From Reichenbachiella ulvae (GTDB taxonomy: Bacteria > Bacteroidota > Bacteroidia > Cytophagales > Cyclobacteriaceae), in the NCBI RefSeq assembly GCF_025833875.1, contig NZ_JAOYOD010000001.1:2170001-2234000 (forward strand): a DNA stretch of 64,000 nt. Direction: 5' to 3'. The notes under the pieces are model-generated. The model was not told the DNA's origin. It was given only the letters and a program-made list of their open reading frames with translations, and ran no database searches. Every line of letters begins with the position of its first letter. Position 1 is the stretch's first letter. Below, piece after piece: positions 34,801-44,921 of the stretch. A program made the position numbers and the translations under genes.

Positions 34801-35879
34801 TTGGGTACGAATCGATAAAGTATCAGCGTAATGACGGTTCCAATAATATTAGGAATCCATATCGCAAACAAGGGATTCATAGAACCCGCTTCAGCTATGG
34901 CCTTGACCAGAATAAACATGATGATGAAAACGAAGGCAATCAAAAAGCCCAAAGCGATCTTAAAGCCTGCACCTCCTCTAGTGGATTTTTCCGCAGATAC
35001 TGACACCCCCATAAAGGTCAAAATGATGGCCGTAAAGGGAAGCATATAGCGAATGTATTTTTCGATCTCATAAACGCCGACATCATCAGCTCCTCGTTCC
35101 CTGAGCAACGCAATGTATTCATTGAGCTCATCCAGATTCATGGTCTCATTAAGCTGGTACTTATTATCAAAGTCTTCCGGAGTGATACTGAGCACCGTAT
35201 CTATTTCATCTCCCTTCGTAAAAGTTTCGCCAAACTCATGGATGGTTCTTAATTCCCAATCTTTGAACTGCCATCTTTCTAACGAATCATCCCAGGTCAT
35301 CTTCCTGGCCTCAAGTTTTTGCTTTAGTTCTGTCCCTATGATTTCTTCCAGGGTTACCTTATAGCCAACTTCTGATCGGTTATTGTAGCGCTGAAGATAG
35401 AGGTACTGTTCTGGTCCGATCTTAAAATGAATATCCCTTTCATTGAAATAAAAGGGCTTCTTTAAATATTCTACTTCGAATGCGATCCGATATTTATTCG
35501 AGTTCGGAATCATCCAGCCGTTGACATAGAATGTGGTCGCCGCTATCAACAATGACCCAACAAAGAAAGGCAGCAACAAGCGTCTAAAACTAATTCCACC
35601 AGCTAACATGGCTACAATTTCAGTTTTTGCGGCCATACCAGCCGTCACCAATACTGTAGCGATAAATACCGTGATAGGTGCAATCAGATTGGCTATCCAC
35701 GGCATAAAACTGAGATAATAGTAGAAGATCAAGTCCGTTGGCACATCGTTCTTGATAAACTTCTCATTCTTCTCTGTAAAGTCAATCACCATGATCACAA
35801 TGACCAAAAGGGCCACCACAAACACGAAGGTCGAAATGAATTTTTTGAAGATGTATTTATCGAGAAGCTTAATTTTCAC
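34797..35879 (-). CDS. LptF/LptG-family lipopolysaccharide export permease
   Basis: A 360-residue inner-membrane permease of the YjgP/YjgQ family, which with LptB pulls lipopolysaccharide from the inner membrane. The N-terminal LLDKYIFKKFISTFVFVVALL, the coupling helix region MAAKTEIVAMLAGGISFRRLL and the three C-terminal helices are diagnostic; a periplasmic beta-jellyroll lies between. I chose the GTG at 35879, 3 bases after the tgt stop, because upstream codons overlap tgt and look non-native. Whether it is LptF or LptG cannot be decided without comparison. Confidence 0.9.
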   Translation of the reverse strand: MKIKLLDKYIFKKFISTFVFVVALLVIVIMVIDFTEKNEKFIKNDVPTDLIFYYYLSFMPWIANLIAPITVFIATVLVTAGMAAKTEIVAMLAGGISFRRLLLPFFVGSLLIAATTFYVNGWMIPNSNKYRIAFEVEYLKKPFYFNERDIHFKIGPEQYLYLQRYNNRSEVGYKVTLEEIIGTELKQKLEARKMTWDDSLERWQFKDWELRTIHEFGETFTKGDEIDTVLSITPEDFDNKYQLNETMNLDELNEYIALLRERGADDVGVYEIEKYIRYMLPFTAIILTFMGVSVSAEKSTRGGAGFKIALGFLIAFVFIIMFILVKAIAEAGSMNPLFAIWIPNIIGTVITLILYRFVPK

Positions 35880-35884
35880 TGGCA

Positions 35885-37015
35885 CTAAAGTCTTGATGAA
35901 ATTTTTGGCAATATAGTATTTTTCCAGACCGCAAAATCTCCTGCCTGTATGTGTTTTCGGGCCTCTTTGACCAGCCACAAATAAAAAGCCAAATTATGAA
36001 TACTGGCGATCTGAGATGCTAAAAACTCATTGCTATGAATCAGATGTCTTACATAGGCCTTGCTGTAAGCAGTATCTACATAGCCCCCCAGATTAGGATC
36101 CAAAGGAGAAAAGTCTTTTTCCCATTTTTTATTCTTGATGTTGATGATCCCCTCGGAGGTATAGATCAGACCATGTCTGGCGTTTCGGGTAGGCATCACA
36201 CAATCGAACATATCTACACCAAGCGCTATACATTCCAAAATATTTTCCGGCGTCCCTACTCCCATCAAATACCTCGGCTTATCCTGTGGCAGGATACTGC
36301 AAACCAAATCTGTAGACTCATACATCATCTCAGCAGGCTCCCCTACAGACAAGCCACCGATAGCGTTCCCTTCTCTTCCAAATGAAGCAATGGTCTCTGC
36401 AGATTTCTCTCTTAGGTCATGGTAAGTACTTCCTTGAACAATAGGAAAAAGCGTTTGACTGTAGCCATATTTAGGCTCTGTCGAATCAAATCGATCACAG
36501 CAACGCTTGAGCCAGCGATGCGTCATTTCCATCGACTCTCTGGCGTACTTCCTATCACATGGATAAGGCGTACATTCATCAAAGGCCATGATGATATCAG
36601 CGCCTATGGTTCGCTGTATATCCATTACACCTTCAGGCGTGAAATTGTGCTTTGAGCCATCGATATGAGACTGAAACTTCACGCCCTCTTCTGTTATCTT
36701 TCTTCTATGCTTGAGAGAATACACCTGATAGCCTCCACTATCTGTCAGCATCGGTCTGTCAAAGCCATTGAACTTGTGTAAGCCTCCGGCCGCTTCAATC
36801 ACATCCAGTCCTGGTCTCAAATACAAGTGATAGGTATTACCTAAAATGATTTCTGCCTTGACATCTTCTTTCAGTTCTCGCTGATGCACAGCCTTTACCG
36901 TACCGGCGGTTCCTACTGGCATGAAGATCGGGGTTTCGATCTCCCCATGATCAGTAACAATTTTTCCGGCTCTTGCCTTTGATTTTGGATCAGTTGTTTC
37001 TAGTTTGAATTCCAT
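35885..37015 (-). CDS. tgt: Queuine tRNA-ribosyltransferase
   Basis: A 376-residue cytoplasmic enzyme that exchanges G34 for preQ1 in tRNAs with GUN anticodons. The TIM-barrel signatures are complete: TPIFMPVGTAGTVKAV, EIILGNTYHLYLRPG, MLTDSGGYQVYSL with the catalytic Asp in the family position, AFDECTPYP, GGLSVGEP and VDMFDCVMPTRNARHG with the nucleophile Asp. The zinc-binding C-terminal part is present but shows few cysteines, as in several Bacteroidota relatives. ATG at 37015. It is the first gene of a three-gene minus-strand operon with LptF/G and the EamA transporter. Confidence 0.96.
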   Translation of the reverse strand: MEFKLETTDPKSKARAGKIVTDHGEIETPIFMPVGTAGTVKAVHQRELKEDVKAEIILGNTYHLYLRPGLDVIEAAGGLHKFNGFDRPMLTDSGGYQVYSLKHRRKITEEGVKFQSHIDGSKHNFTPEGVMDIQRTIGADIIMAFDECTPYPCDRKYARESMEMTHRWLKRCCDRFDSTEPKYGYSQTLFPIVQGSTYHDLREKSAETIASFGREGNAIGGLSVGEPAEMMYESTDLVCSILPQDKPRYLMGVGTPENILECIALGVDMFDCVMPTRNARHGLIYTSEGIINIKNKKWEKDFSPLDPNLGGYVDTAYSKAYVRHLIHSNEFLASQIASIHNLAFYLWLVKEARKHIQAGDFAVWKNTILPKISSRL

Positions 37016-37095
37016 AGAGGCGCAAAAATATGTGGATTTCTCATATTAAGTTCACCTCCTGCTGCATATTTGCAACTCTTGAGTATGGATCAGCT

Positions 37096-38193
37096 ATGAC
37101 GGAAATTTTCTTATACATTTTACTTTCTTCTACAGGCATCCTGACCATTTATTGGTTGGTAGCCTGGATCAAAATCGGAACTTATCGCTCTTCAAAGAAA
37201 TCTTCAAATCAGGAAGGTGTATCAGTTATCGTATGTGCACACAACGAACTAGAGAATCTCAAAAGTCTGATTCCATTACTCGAAAAACAGCAGCACCCTA
37301 ACTTTGAAATCATCATAGTAGATGATAGATCCGATGATGACACTTATGATTACATGCTCGAAAGGCAATCTGAGAAAATCAAAAATGTAAGAGTCAATCA
37401 AGTACATGACCATATCAATGCCAAGAAATACGCCATCACCCTAGGAATCAAGGCAGCTAAAAATGACATCCTGCTACTGACCGATGCGGATTGCACACCT
37501 GCTTCTGATCAATGGATCAAAGAAATGACCGATGGCTTTACTGCTGATACGGATTTTGTCATTGGAGCCTCCACCTATGAAAGTAGCAAAGGGTTTCTGG
37601 GGCAATTCATTCGCTACGAAACACTTCTTACTGCACAGAATTACCTTGGTTGGGCCATGGCGGGCAATCCATACATGGCGGTTGGAAGAAACTTGGCTTA
37701 TCGCAAAGCTAAATTCCTGGAAAACAAAGGCTTCAACAAATTCCAACATGTAACTGGTGGAGATGACGACCTATTGGTTAATCAACTGGCGCGAAAGAAA
37801 AACACCAAAGTGGTGATTGGAGAGACAAGTTTGACCCGTTCTGAACCAAAAAATTCCTGGTCAGCTTATTATCGTCAAAAACTTAGACATTTGAGCGTCA
37901 GTAAGTATTACAGACTGAAAGACAAGATTCTTTTGGGACTTCAAAGCCTCAGCAACCTCGTGTTTTGGTTGTCTTTGATTATTTTAGCCACACAGACCCA
38001 ACAATATGAAATTCCGGCAGGTGTACTTCTGTTTAGATGGGTATTCTTATCTAATCTGAATTATTTCACATCCAAAAAGATTGGAGATCGTATGAATAGT
38101 TGGCTAGTACCGGTTCTTGATTTATTTTACGTATTGTTCGTTACGATCACAGGGACTATCGCGATATTCACTAAGAAGGTTAAATGGAAGTAA
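37096..38193 (+). CDS. Family 2 glycosyltransferase with membrane helices
   Basis: A 365-residue membrane enzyme. After an N-terminal helix (IFLYILLSSTGILTIYWLVAW) comes a GT-A domain with SVIVCAHNELENLKSLIPLL, IIIVDDRSDDDTYDYM and the DxD-like motif LLLTDADCTP. A GDDDLLVNQLARKKNT acceptor motif and a SWSAYYRQKLRHLS segment follow, the latter resembling the QxxRW region. Two or more C-terminal helices end the protein. Such enzymes add sugars to lipids or build exopolysaccharide; product unknown. ATG at 37096 is chosen over an upstream in-frame ATG lacking a good leader. It overlaps the sigma factor gene by 10 bp. Confidence 0.88.
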   Translation: MTEIFLYILLSSTGILTIYWLVAWIKIGTYRSSKKSSNQEGVSVIVCAHNELENLKSLIPLLEKQQHPNFEIIIVDDRSDDDTYDYMLERQSEKIKNVRVNQVHDHINAKKYAITLGIKAAKNDILLLTDADCTPASDQWIKEMTDGFTADTDFVIGASTYESSKGFLGQFIRYETLLTAQNYLGWAMAGNPYMAVGRNLAYRKAKFLENKGFNKFQHVTGGDDDLLVNQLARKKNTKVVIGETSLTRSEPKNSWSAYYRQKLRHLSVSKYYRLKDKILLGLQSLSNLVFWLSLIILATQTQQYEIPAGVLLFRWVFLSNLNYFTSKKIGDRMNSWLVPVLDLFYVLFVTITGTIAIFTKKVKWK

Positions 38194-38792
38194 AAAAGCA
38201 ATTTTCCGAAAAAGCACTAAAAGATTTTAAATTAATAGATCACGCGATCAATGAAGGCGATGAGCAAGCATTCGCCGAATTGATGGAGAGATACAAACGT
38301 CCTGTGTATCATATGATTCTGAAAATGATCAGAAACACGGATGATGCAGAGGATTTGACTATTGAAGCCTTTGCCAAGGCTTTCAAAAACCTCCATAAAT
38401 TCAAAAAAGACTACACTTTCAGTACATGGCTGTTCAGAATTGCTACCAACAATACCATCGACTTTATCAGAAAGAAAAAACTGAAGACCTTCAGTTTAGA
38501 CACTTCTTTTACCGATGATGGGGGTGAGTCTGTAACCATCGATGTAGAAGACAACAACCTAAATCCCCAAGATGAAACAATCAAGGGACAAAAAATTGAG
38601 TTGGTACAAATGTTTGTGACTAAGCTACCTCCCAAATATCAGAGGCTTGTACGCTTGAGATATTTCGACGAGCTATCTTACGACGAAATAGCCAAGACAC
38701 TAGACGCACCTTTAGGCACAGTAAAAGCACAGCTGCATAGAGCCAGAGAATTGATGTATGATCTGGTAAAAGACAAAAAGCAGCACATCTAA
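38184..38792 (+). CDS. ECF-type RNA polymerase sigma factor
   Basis: A 202-residue sigma-70 factor of the extracytoplasmic-function class. Region 2 is clear (AFAELMERYKRPVYHMILKMI, DAEDLTIEAFAKAFKNLHKF, FSTWLFRIATNNTIDFIRKKK), as is region 4 (LPPKYQRLVRLRYFDELSYDEIAKTLDAPLGTVKAQLHRARELM). A linker of about 35 residues rich in Asp separates them. No anti-sigma gene is adjacent, so it may be controlled by expression or a distant partner. Its ATG lies within the glycosyltransferase 3-prime end and rsmG follows after 3 bp. Confidence 0.95.
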   Translation: MEVKKQFSEKALKDFKLIDHAINEGDEQAFAELMERYKRPVYHMILKMIRNTDDAEDLTIEAFAKAFKNLHKFKKDYTFSTWLFRIATNNTIDFIRKKKLKTFSLDTSFTDDGGESVTIDVEDNNLNPQDETIKGQKIELVQMFVTKLPPKYQRLVRLRYFDELSYDEIAKTLDAPLGTVKAQLHRARELMYDLVKDKKQHI

Positions 38793-38795
38793 ATC

Positions 38796-39422
38796 ATGTC
38801 AGAACTTATTCTAAAGTACTTCCCTGATCTCAATGATGAGCAAAAGGGAAAGTTTGCCCAGTTGGAGCCACTGTACAAAGACTGGAATAGCAAAATCAAC
38901 GTAGTGTCCCGAAAGGATATCGATGAGCTTTACTTGAGACATGTATTGCATTCATTAGGCATTGCCAAAGTGCTATCCTTCCTTCCTGGATCATCAGTTT
39001 TAGATATTGGGACTGGCGGTGGCTTTCCAGGAATCCCATTGGCCATTCTTTTCCCAGAGACTCAATTCGTATTGGTAGATAGCATCGGCAAGAAAATAAA
39101 GGTTGTGAATGAAGTAGCAACGGCTCTGGGTCTATCCAATGTCAAAGGGATTCATGGCAGAGCTGAACAAGTAGATGAACAATTCGACTTCATCGTAAGT
39201 CGTGCGGTGACGCGAATGAAGCCTTTCTATCAATGGACCAAAGGCAAGTTCAAAAAGGAATCGATTCACGAAAAGAAAAATGGTATTCTCTACCTAAAAG
39301 GAGGTGACCTTAAGGAAGAAATGGCCGAATCCAAGCTACGCTTTAAAACTTTTGAACTAACTGAATTCTTCGAAGAGGAGTTTTTTGAAACTAAGAAAGT
39401 GATCTATGTAGAAAAACAATAG
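38796..39422 (+). CDS. rsmG: 16S rRNA (guanine527-N7)-methyltransferase
   Basis: A 208-residue cytoplasmic SAM-dependent methyltransferase acting on the small ribosomal subunit RNA. The opening FAQLEPLYKDWNSKINVVSRKDIDELYLRHVLHSL is typical, and the SAM motif SVLDIGTGGGFPGIPLAILFP is followed by FVLVDSIGKKIKVV, GLSNVKGIHGRAEQ and FDFIVSRAVTRM. Length is normal. It closes the glycosyltransferase-sigma-rsmG run and meets a reductase gene head-on with 2 bp between stops. Confidence 0.95.
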   Translation: MSELILKYFPDLNDEQKGKFAQLEPLYKDWNSKINVVSRKDIDELYLRHVLHSLGIAKVLSFLPGSSVLDIGTGGGFPGIPLAILFPETQFVLVDSIGKKIKVVNEVATALGLSNVKGIHGRAEQVDEQFDFIVSRAVTRMKPFYQWTKGKFKKESIHEKKNGILYLKGGDLKEEMAESKLRFKTFELTEFFEEEFFETKKVIYVEKQ

Positions 39423-39424
39423 GT

Positions 39425-39967
39425 CTACTTAGAATCAACCCTTACATAATGCAACTGAACCAACCCCGAATCGAAACTCTTAGAGTCGATTAAGGCTAAA
39501 TCCTGATAGGGTACCCCTCCTTTAAAAAGGCGTTTCCCCTCTCCTAAAACCAATGGAATGATCGAAATAATAAATTCGTCTATCAGGCGCTTTTCCATCA
39601 TTACCTTGATAAGGTCAGCCCCTCCATCACACACTATATTCTTACCTTCTTCTTTCTTTAGTTCTTCCACAAGGTGCTCTATGTCATCATTATAGAAGAT
39701 CACATTCTTTTCTGGGAGCAATTCCTGACGAGTGATCACATAACACTCCATTTTCTCAGCCTGTGGAAGTGCACCTGCTATATCAAGTATCTTCTCGTAG
39801 GTCTTTCTTCCGACTATATAAGTGTCTACCGTATCCATCAATTCCGCATAACCATAGTCCTCCCCTGCGCGCTCTACGGTTTCTAACCAAGTCAGGTCAT
39901 CGTCATCAGTAGCTAGATATCCATCTAGGCTCATACTGACATAAAGAATCAATTTTCTATCGCTCAT
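39425..39967 (-). CDS. Dihydrofolate reductase-like (RibD C-terminal domain) protein
   Basis: A 180-residue cytoplasmic protein of the DHFR/RibD-C reductase superfamily. Characteristic strands are LILYVSMSLDGYLATDDDDLTWLE, DTYIVGRKTYEKILDI, CYVITRQE, ICDGGADLIKVMMEKRLIDEFIISIIPLVLGEGKRLF (here VCDGGADL). This YyaP/YwjB-like group binds NADPH but usually does not make thymidylate-pathway folate; true function is unknown. ATG at 39967. No operon partner. Confidence 0.88.
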   Translation of the reverse strand: MSDRKLILYVSMSLDGYLATDDDDLTWLETVERAGEDYGYAELMDTVDTYIVGRKTYEKILDIAGALPQAEKMECYVITRQELLPEKNVIFYNDDIEHLVEELKKEEGKNIVCDGGADLIKVMMEKRLIDEFIISIIPLVLGEGKRLFKGGVPYQDLALIDSKSFDSGLVQLHYVRVDSK

Positions 39968-40052
39968 AAACCGAATTTAACATTCTCCCTTGAAGACTCA
40001 GAATAGTAGAGAGAAAAATATTAATGAATGGCAATCTTAAACCTGGAAATGG

Positions 40053-40940
40053 TCACATAACATAAAATTCCTGAACTGGCTCAGGGTCTGGTAAATCTTC
40101 TCGATCCAGCAATTGCTTCAAATTAATTTCAATCGTCTTGGCAATAGATGTCATCGAAGTATCTGTGGGGCGGTTTTCAAATGGATCTTGAAGATAAGCC
40201 GCTGTTTTCTCTAACATGAAAAATGGCAAGGAAATAGAGACCAACATTGGGATCTCCCATAGTCTATCGATCTCTGCCAAAGCAATAGCCAGCAACACGA
40301 TAAAAACGTAGATAAATACATGAAGAAAGAGTCTGTAGGAGGTAGGGAACACAGTATTCTTTATCCTTTCAGCCTTTCCCATACTGGAAACCAAATTAAC
40401 CAATGTCTGATCAATCTGGATCTGCTGATATTCATTCACCTTACCCGACTCAAGCATTTGCTTCAAATCACGGCTGTGCTCATTCATCAATGCCAAGGGA
40501 ACGTTCTTGTGTTTAGAGACACGAGTCAGTTCTTCCGAACTCACAAACCCTTCTATTCCTTTGACAGCCGACTGTTCTCTAAGCGACTGTCCTAAACTGT
40601 GTGCGAACGCAGCTTGCCTCATGGCTATTCGTTCTGTCTGCTCACATTTACCCTCTTTGTGAAAATTAAGTGCCTGCAGAACAAGTGAACGGGAATCATT
40701 GACAATTGCACCCCATACTTTCCTGGCCTCCCACCAACGATCGTAACTCTGACCTAGTTTAAAGGCCAACAATAACGATATAGCTGTACCCATAAAAGTC
40801 GGAATCCCCAGAGGTATGATGGGAAAATCCACCTTCCTCACAAAGAAGAAAACGAACATGGATACCATGAACACTATGGCAGCATCCAAATAGACAAATC
40901 TTAGAAGGTATTTAAGTGGTATGCGATATTTGACAAGCAT
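40053..40940 (-). CDS. Bestrophin-family (YneE-like) membrane channel
   Basis: A 295-residue inner-membrane protein of the prokaryotic bestrophin family. Markers are the first helix region AAIVFMVSMFVFFF, GTAISLLLAFKLGQSYDRWWEARKVWGAIVNDSR and the later helix pair LFLHVFIYVFIVLLAIALAEI and PMLVSISLPFFMLEKTAAYLQDPFENRPTDTSMTSI, the latter very close to known members. Bacterial bestrophins form pentameric ion channels, sodium-selective in the studied Klebsiella protein. ATG at 40940. Followed at 25 bp upstream by hslU on the same strand, which may be co-transcribed. Confidence 0.9.
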   Translation of the reverse strand: MLVKYRIPLKYLLRFVYLDAAIVFMVSMFVFFFVRKVDFPIIPLGIPTFMGTAISLLLAFKLGQSYDRWWEARKVWGAIVNDSRSLVLQALNFHKEGKCEQTERIAMRQAAFAHSLGQSLREQSAVKGIEGFVSSEELTRVSKHKNVPLALMNEHSRDLKQMLESGKVNEYQQIQIDQTLVNLVSSMGKAERIKNTVFPTSYRLFLHVFIYVFIVLLAIALAEIDRLWEIPMLVSISLPFFMLEKTAAYLQDPFENRPTDTSMTSIAKTIEINLKQLLDREDLPDPEPVQEFYVM

Positions 40941-40965
40941 AGGTAGTTGGGTGTGTTAGTAAAGA

Positions 40966-42354
40966 TTATAAGATAAACTGACTCAAATCCCTATTCTCCA
41001 CCATTCCACTCAACTTCTCCTGAACCATTTCTCTATCAATAAGAATATTCGCATTGGGCCCGATGACATCCGGAATATCAAACAATATATCATTCAACAA
41101 TCGACTCATCACAGTATGTAGTCGTCTTGCACCAATGTTTTCAATCTCGGCATTGATCTCAAAAGCAATAGATGCTATCTCTTCCACAGCCTCAGGACTA
41201 AAGGAAATTTGCACATCTTCTGCCCCTATCAAGGCGGCATATTGTTTGGTCAACGCATTTTTTGGCTCATTCAGAATGCGAATAAAATCCGCTTGAGTCA
41301 AATTCTCTAATTCTACACGTATCGGGAAACGCCCCTGAAGTTCCGGGATCAAATCTGATGGTTTGGCAAAATGAAAAGCCCCAGCAGCTATGAATAGAAT
41401 GTGGTCCGTATTGATCACCCCATATTTTGTATTCACAGCAGACCCTTCTACGATCGGAAGCAAATCTCTTTGTACCCCTTCCCTACTGACATCAGGACCT
41501 CCCTTTTTTGAAGCTCCGACGGCTATTTTATCTACTTCATCTATGAAGATAATACCTGTATTTTCAGCTTTGGCGATGGCCTCATCTTTGACCTCATCCA
41601 TGTCGATCAGTCGGGAAGATTCTTCCTCCATCAGCAGCTTCCTGGCATCTTCGATAGTCACCTTTCTCTTTTTGGTCTTTTTCGGCATCATATTTCCGAT
41701 CATCTCCTGGATATTCATCATAGATGATTCATCCATTTGACCACCACCGATCATTCCTACCCCTGGAGTGCTATTTTGCTTGACACTGATGTCAATTTTC
41801 CTATCCTCGAGCTCTCGGTTTCTAATCTTCTCTCTGAATCGCTCTCTGGTTTTCTCATTGAGTTCTTCGTCATCTACAATAGTGGAATTACTATCCACCA
41901 CAGTGGCAGATGGAGTTGCTTTTCTCACAGGCGGAATCAAGGCATCCAGGATGATACCTTCTACTATTTCTTCGGCCTTTTCTTTTACAGCCTCTTTCTT
42001 GGCTTGCTTTACCAATGATACCGATTGCTCAACCAGATCACGAACCATGCTTTCTACATCACGCCCGACATATCCTACTTCAGTGAACTTTGATGCCTCT
42101 ACTTTCACAAATGGGGCGTCAGCGATCTTAGCCAAACGACGAGCAATTTCCGTTTTACCCACACCTGTAGCTCCAATCATTAGAATGTTATTAGGCACAA
42201 TCTCTCCCTGTATATCAGTTTTCACATTCATCCTTCTCCATCTGTTTCTCAAGGCGATGGCAACATTTCTTTTGGCGTCTTTTTGGCCGATGATGTACTT
42301 ATCTAATTCTGAAACTATCTCTTTGGGAGTCAAATATTGATCCTTTGATAACAT
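40966..42354 (-). CDS. hslU: ATP-dependent protease ATPase subunit HslU
   Basis: A 462-residue cytoplasmic AAA+ unfoldase that feeds the HslV peptidase. Signatures are LTPKEIVSELDKYIIGQKDAKR, Walker A GATGVGKT (61-68), the pore loop YVGRDVESMV, Walker B IIFIDEVDKIA and QGRFPIRVELENLTQADF. The intermediate (I) domain is present (about 120-240). The C-terminus LSQFIL matches the tail that docks into HslV, so a functional HslV is expected, yet no hslV lies next to it in this window. It is downstream of lon, with a long inverted repeat between them. Confidence 0.96.
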   Translation of the reverse strand: MLSKDQYLTPKEIVSELDKYIIGQKDAKRNVAIALRNRWRRMNVKTDIQGEIVPNNILMIGATGVGKTEIARRLAKIADAPFVKVEASKFTEVGYVGRDVESMVRDLVEQSVSLVKQAKKEAVKEKAEEIVEGIILDALIPPVRKATPSATVVDSNSTIVDDEELNEKTRERFREKIRNRELEDRKIDISVKQNSTPGVGMIGGGQMDESSMMNIQEMIGNMMPKKTKKRKVTIEDARKLLMEEESSRLIDMDEVKDEAIAKAENTGIIFIDEVDKIAVGASKKGGPDVSREGVQRDLLPIVEGSAVNTKYGVINTDHILFIAAGAFHFAKPSDLIPELQGRFPIRVELENLTQADFIRILNEPKNALTKQYAALIGAEDVQISFSPEAVEEIASIAFEINAEIENIGARRLHTVMSRLLNDILFDIPDVIGPNANILIDREMVQEKLSGMVENRDLSQFIL

Positions 42355-42395
42355 CCTATTCTTATTTACTTTAATTAAAACCTAACTAAATGAGC

Positions 42396-42442
42396 GAAAC
42401 TTATTCTCCAACTATCCATACGAGAGAAGGAGAATAAGTTTC
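42396..42442 (-). terminator. Long inverted repeat between lon and hslU
   Basis: A perfect 14-bp inverted repeat (GAAACTTATTCTCC at 42396-42409 with its complement at 42429-42442) has a 19-nt loop. It would form a stable RNA hairpin after the lon stop and 42 bp before the hslU start. No U-tract follows directly, so termination, attenuation or mRNA protection are all possible. Confidence 0.5.
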
Positions 42443-42458
42443 CGTTGCATCAACAAAA

Positions 42459-44921
42459 TTAATTTTGTGAGAATTCAAATTTGAGGGCATTCTGCACTTT
42501 TTGAGGCAAAAGTGCAATTTCCAACACCTCGTCTACTGTATCTACAAAGTGGAATGAAACGCCCTTCAAATAACGATCATCGATCTCGTCGATATCCTTC
42601 TTGTTTCGATTACAAAGAATGATCTCTTTAATCCCGGCACGTTTGGCCGCAAGAATTTTCTCTTTGATTCCACCCACTGGCAACACCTTTCCTCGCAAGG
42701 TGATCTCACCTGTCATCGCCAGTTTGTTCTTCACTTTTCTCTGAGTAAAAATAGAAGCCAATGAAGTCAACATGGTAATACCCGCAGAAGGACCATCTTT
42801 CGGCACAGCACCAGCAGGAACGTGCACATGCAGATCATAATTCTCAAAGGTCTTGTGATCGATCTCCAGCTGCTCAGCATTTGATTTGAGGTAAGACAAT
42901 GCCGTCATGGCAGATTCTTTCATCACGTCTCCTAGCTGTCCAGAAAGCGTCAATTTACCCTTTCCTTTACTCAAGCTAGACTCTATGAATAAAATTTCTC
43001 CACCCACTGCAGTCCAGGCCAAACCAGTAACTACACCGGCCAATTTATTGTTTTGATACAGTTCCTTATCAAAAACTTCAGCACCCAGAATTCTTCGTAC
43101 TTCTTCCTCGTCCAACTTCTGGTTATACTCCTCCTCCATCGCAATCGACTTAGCAGCATCTCTAACCAAGCTACCAATCTTTCGCTCCAGGTTTCTAACT
43201 CCTGATTCGCGCGTGTAATCGTCGATCACTTTAAACAAAGCCTTCTTGTCAATAGAAAGATCAGCAGCCTTAAGACCATGTTCTTTCAATTGTTTCGGTA
43301 CCAAATGCTTCTTCGCTATTTCTATCTTCTCTTCAATGGTATAACCATTGATCTCAATGATCTCCATCCTATCTCTCAATGCAGGCTGGATCGTATCCAG
43401 AGAATTGGCCGTTGCGATGAAAAGCACATTGGATAGGTCATATTCTACTTCCAGGAAATTGTCCTTAAAGGCATTATTTTGCTCAGGATCTAACACCTCC
43501 AGCAACGCGGAAGAAGGGTCCCCTCTAAAGTCAGAAGAAAGCTTATCAATTTCGTCCAAAACAAACACGGGATTCGAGTACTTTGCCTTGTTGATATTCT
43601 GAATCACCTTACCCGGCATAGCACCGATGTAAGTTTTTCTATGACCCCTGATCTCGGCTTCATCATGAACTCCCCCAAGAGACATTCTCACATATTCTCT
43701 ATTCAGCGCCTTAGCAATAGATTTCCCAAGAGAAGTCTTCCCCACACCAGGAGGGCCAAATAAGCAGAGGATTGGTCCTTTCAAATCATTTTTCAACTTA
43801 CGGACAGCCAAATACTCTATGATTCTGTCTTTGACTTTCTCCATACCGAAATGATCCTGATCGAGTATCTTTTTCGCCCTTTTCAGGTCAAAGTTATCCT
43901 CTGACATTTCATTCCATGGCAGCTCTACCAGCAATTCAGCATAGTTCATTGCCACAGGGTATTCTGCGGCCATAGGATTCATTCGCAATATTTTATCCAT
44001 TTCCTTCTGAAAATGGTCAGCTACCTCTTTAGGCCAATCCTTTTTCGATCCTTTAGCTCTCAGGTCTTCTAACTCCTGCTCAGGACTCCCCTGTCCCAAC
44101 TCGTCTTGCAAGACTTTCATCTGCTGGCGTAGGTAATAGTCACGCTGCTGTTGATCGATATCTACATTTACCTTATTCTGGATCTCATGCTTTAGCTCTA
44201 ACACCTGAATATCCTTCAACATGTATTTCAGGAGCTCTTCAGCTCTCTGAGTCCCGTCATGGATCTCAAGTAGTTTCTGCTTATCCTTTACCGCAGAGTT
44301 GATATTGGAACATAAGAAATGCGTCAGAAAACTAAAACTGTCGATACTTTCTAGTGCCACCTGAGCCTCCTTAGGAATTTCAGGATTCAACTTTAATATC
44401 TTCTTGGCAGCATCCTTCAAAGAATGGATGATGGCCGTCATGTGGCTATCTTCGGCTCCATCGAACTTCTCCTCCAGCACCTTCACTTTAGCCGTCAGGT
44501 ATGGATTCTCCTGCACGATCTGATCAATGCTGATTCGCTTTTTGCCTTGTATGATGATAGTCGTATTGCCATCAGGGAGAACCAACATTTTCAGAATCTT
44601 CGCAACAGTTCCTGTTTTGTAGATTTCCTTTTCTTTTGGATCCTCCGCATTAGGGTTCTTCTGAGCAGTAACGCCTATTATTTTATTGGATCTATAGGCT
44701 TTTTTCACGAGCCTGATGGATTTTTGTCTTCCCACAGTAATTGGTATCACTACTCCTGGGAAAAGGACCGCATTTTTAAGCGGGAGTATGGGTAAATCCT
44801 CTGGTAAATCCTCCTGACTCACTTCTGAATCATCGCCTGTCAGATCCAATGGGATCATATCAGACTCATCCTCAGAAAGATCTGAAAGTAAACTCGTAGA
44901 AAACATATTATCTTGTGCCAT
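42459..44921 (-). CDS. lon: ATP-dependent protease Lon (LonA type)
   Basis: An 820-residue cytoplasmic AAA+ protease. The N-terminal LON substrate domain ([26 protein letters not shown]) is followed by a coiled linker, Walker [10 protein letters not shown] (near 387-394), and Walker [16 protein letters not shown]. The protease domain has the catalytic Ser712 in [11 protein letters not shown] and the Lys in [15 protein letters not shown]. An acidic N-terminal extension of about 40 residues ([19 protein letters not shown]) precedes the LON domain, a common Bacteroidota feature. ATG at 44921. It is divergent from the OmpA/PD40 gene and upstream of hslU. Confidence 0.97.
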   Translation of the reverse strand: MAQDNMFSTSLLSDLSEDESDMIPLDLTGDDSEVSQEDLPEDLPILPLKNAVLFPGVVIPITVGRQKSIRLVKKAYRSNKIIGVTAQKNPNAEDPKEKEIYKTGTVAKILKMLVLPDGNTTIIIQGKKRISIDQIVQENPYLTAKVKVLEEKFDGAEDSHMTAIIHSLKDAAKKILKLNPEIPKEAQVALESIDSFSFLTHFLCSNINSAVKDKQKLLEIHDGTQRAEELLKYMLKDIQVLELKHEIQNKVNVDIDQQQRDYYLRQQMKVLQDELGQGSPEQELEDLRAKGSKKDWPKEVADHFQKEMDKILRMNPMAAEYPVAMNYAELLVELPWNEMSEDNFDLKRAKKILDQDHFGMEKVKDRIIEYLAVRKLKNDLKGPILCLFGPPGVGKTSLGKSIAKALNREYVRMSLGGVHDEAEIRGHRKTYIGAMPGKVIQNINKAKYSNPVFVLDEIDKLSSDFRGDPSSALLEVLDPEQNNAFKDNFLEVEYDLSNVLFIATANSLDTIQPALRDRMEIIEINGYTIEEKIEIAKKHLVPKQLKEHGLKAADLSIDKKALFKVIDDYTRESGVRNLERKIGSLVRDAAKSIAMEEEYNQKLDEEEVRRILGAEVFDKELYQNNKLAGVVTGLAWTAVGGEILFIESSLSKGKGKLTLSGQLGDVMKESAMTALSYLKSNAEQLEIDHKTFENYDLHVHVPAGAVPKDGPSAGITMLTSLASIFTQRKVKNKLAMTGEITLRGKVLPVGGIKEKILAAKRAGIKEIILCNRNKKDIDEIDDRYLKGVSFHFVDTVDEVLEIALLPQKVQNALKFEFSQN

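Noticed and set aside
35880..35978. N-terminal extension of the LptF/G frame into tgt
   Set aside because: It is the tgt 3-prime end in another frame, with none of the family sequence; the GTG at 35879 gives a normal LptF/G start.
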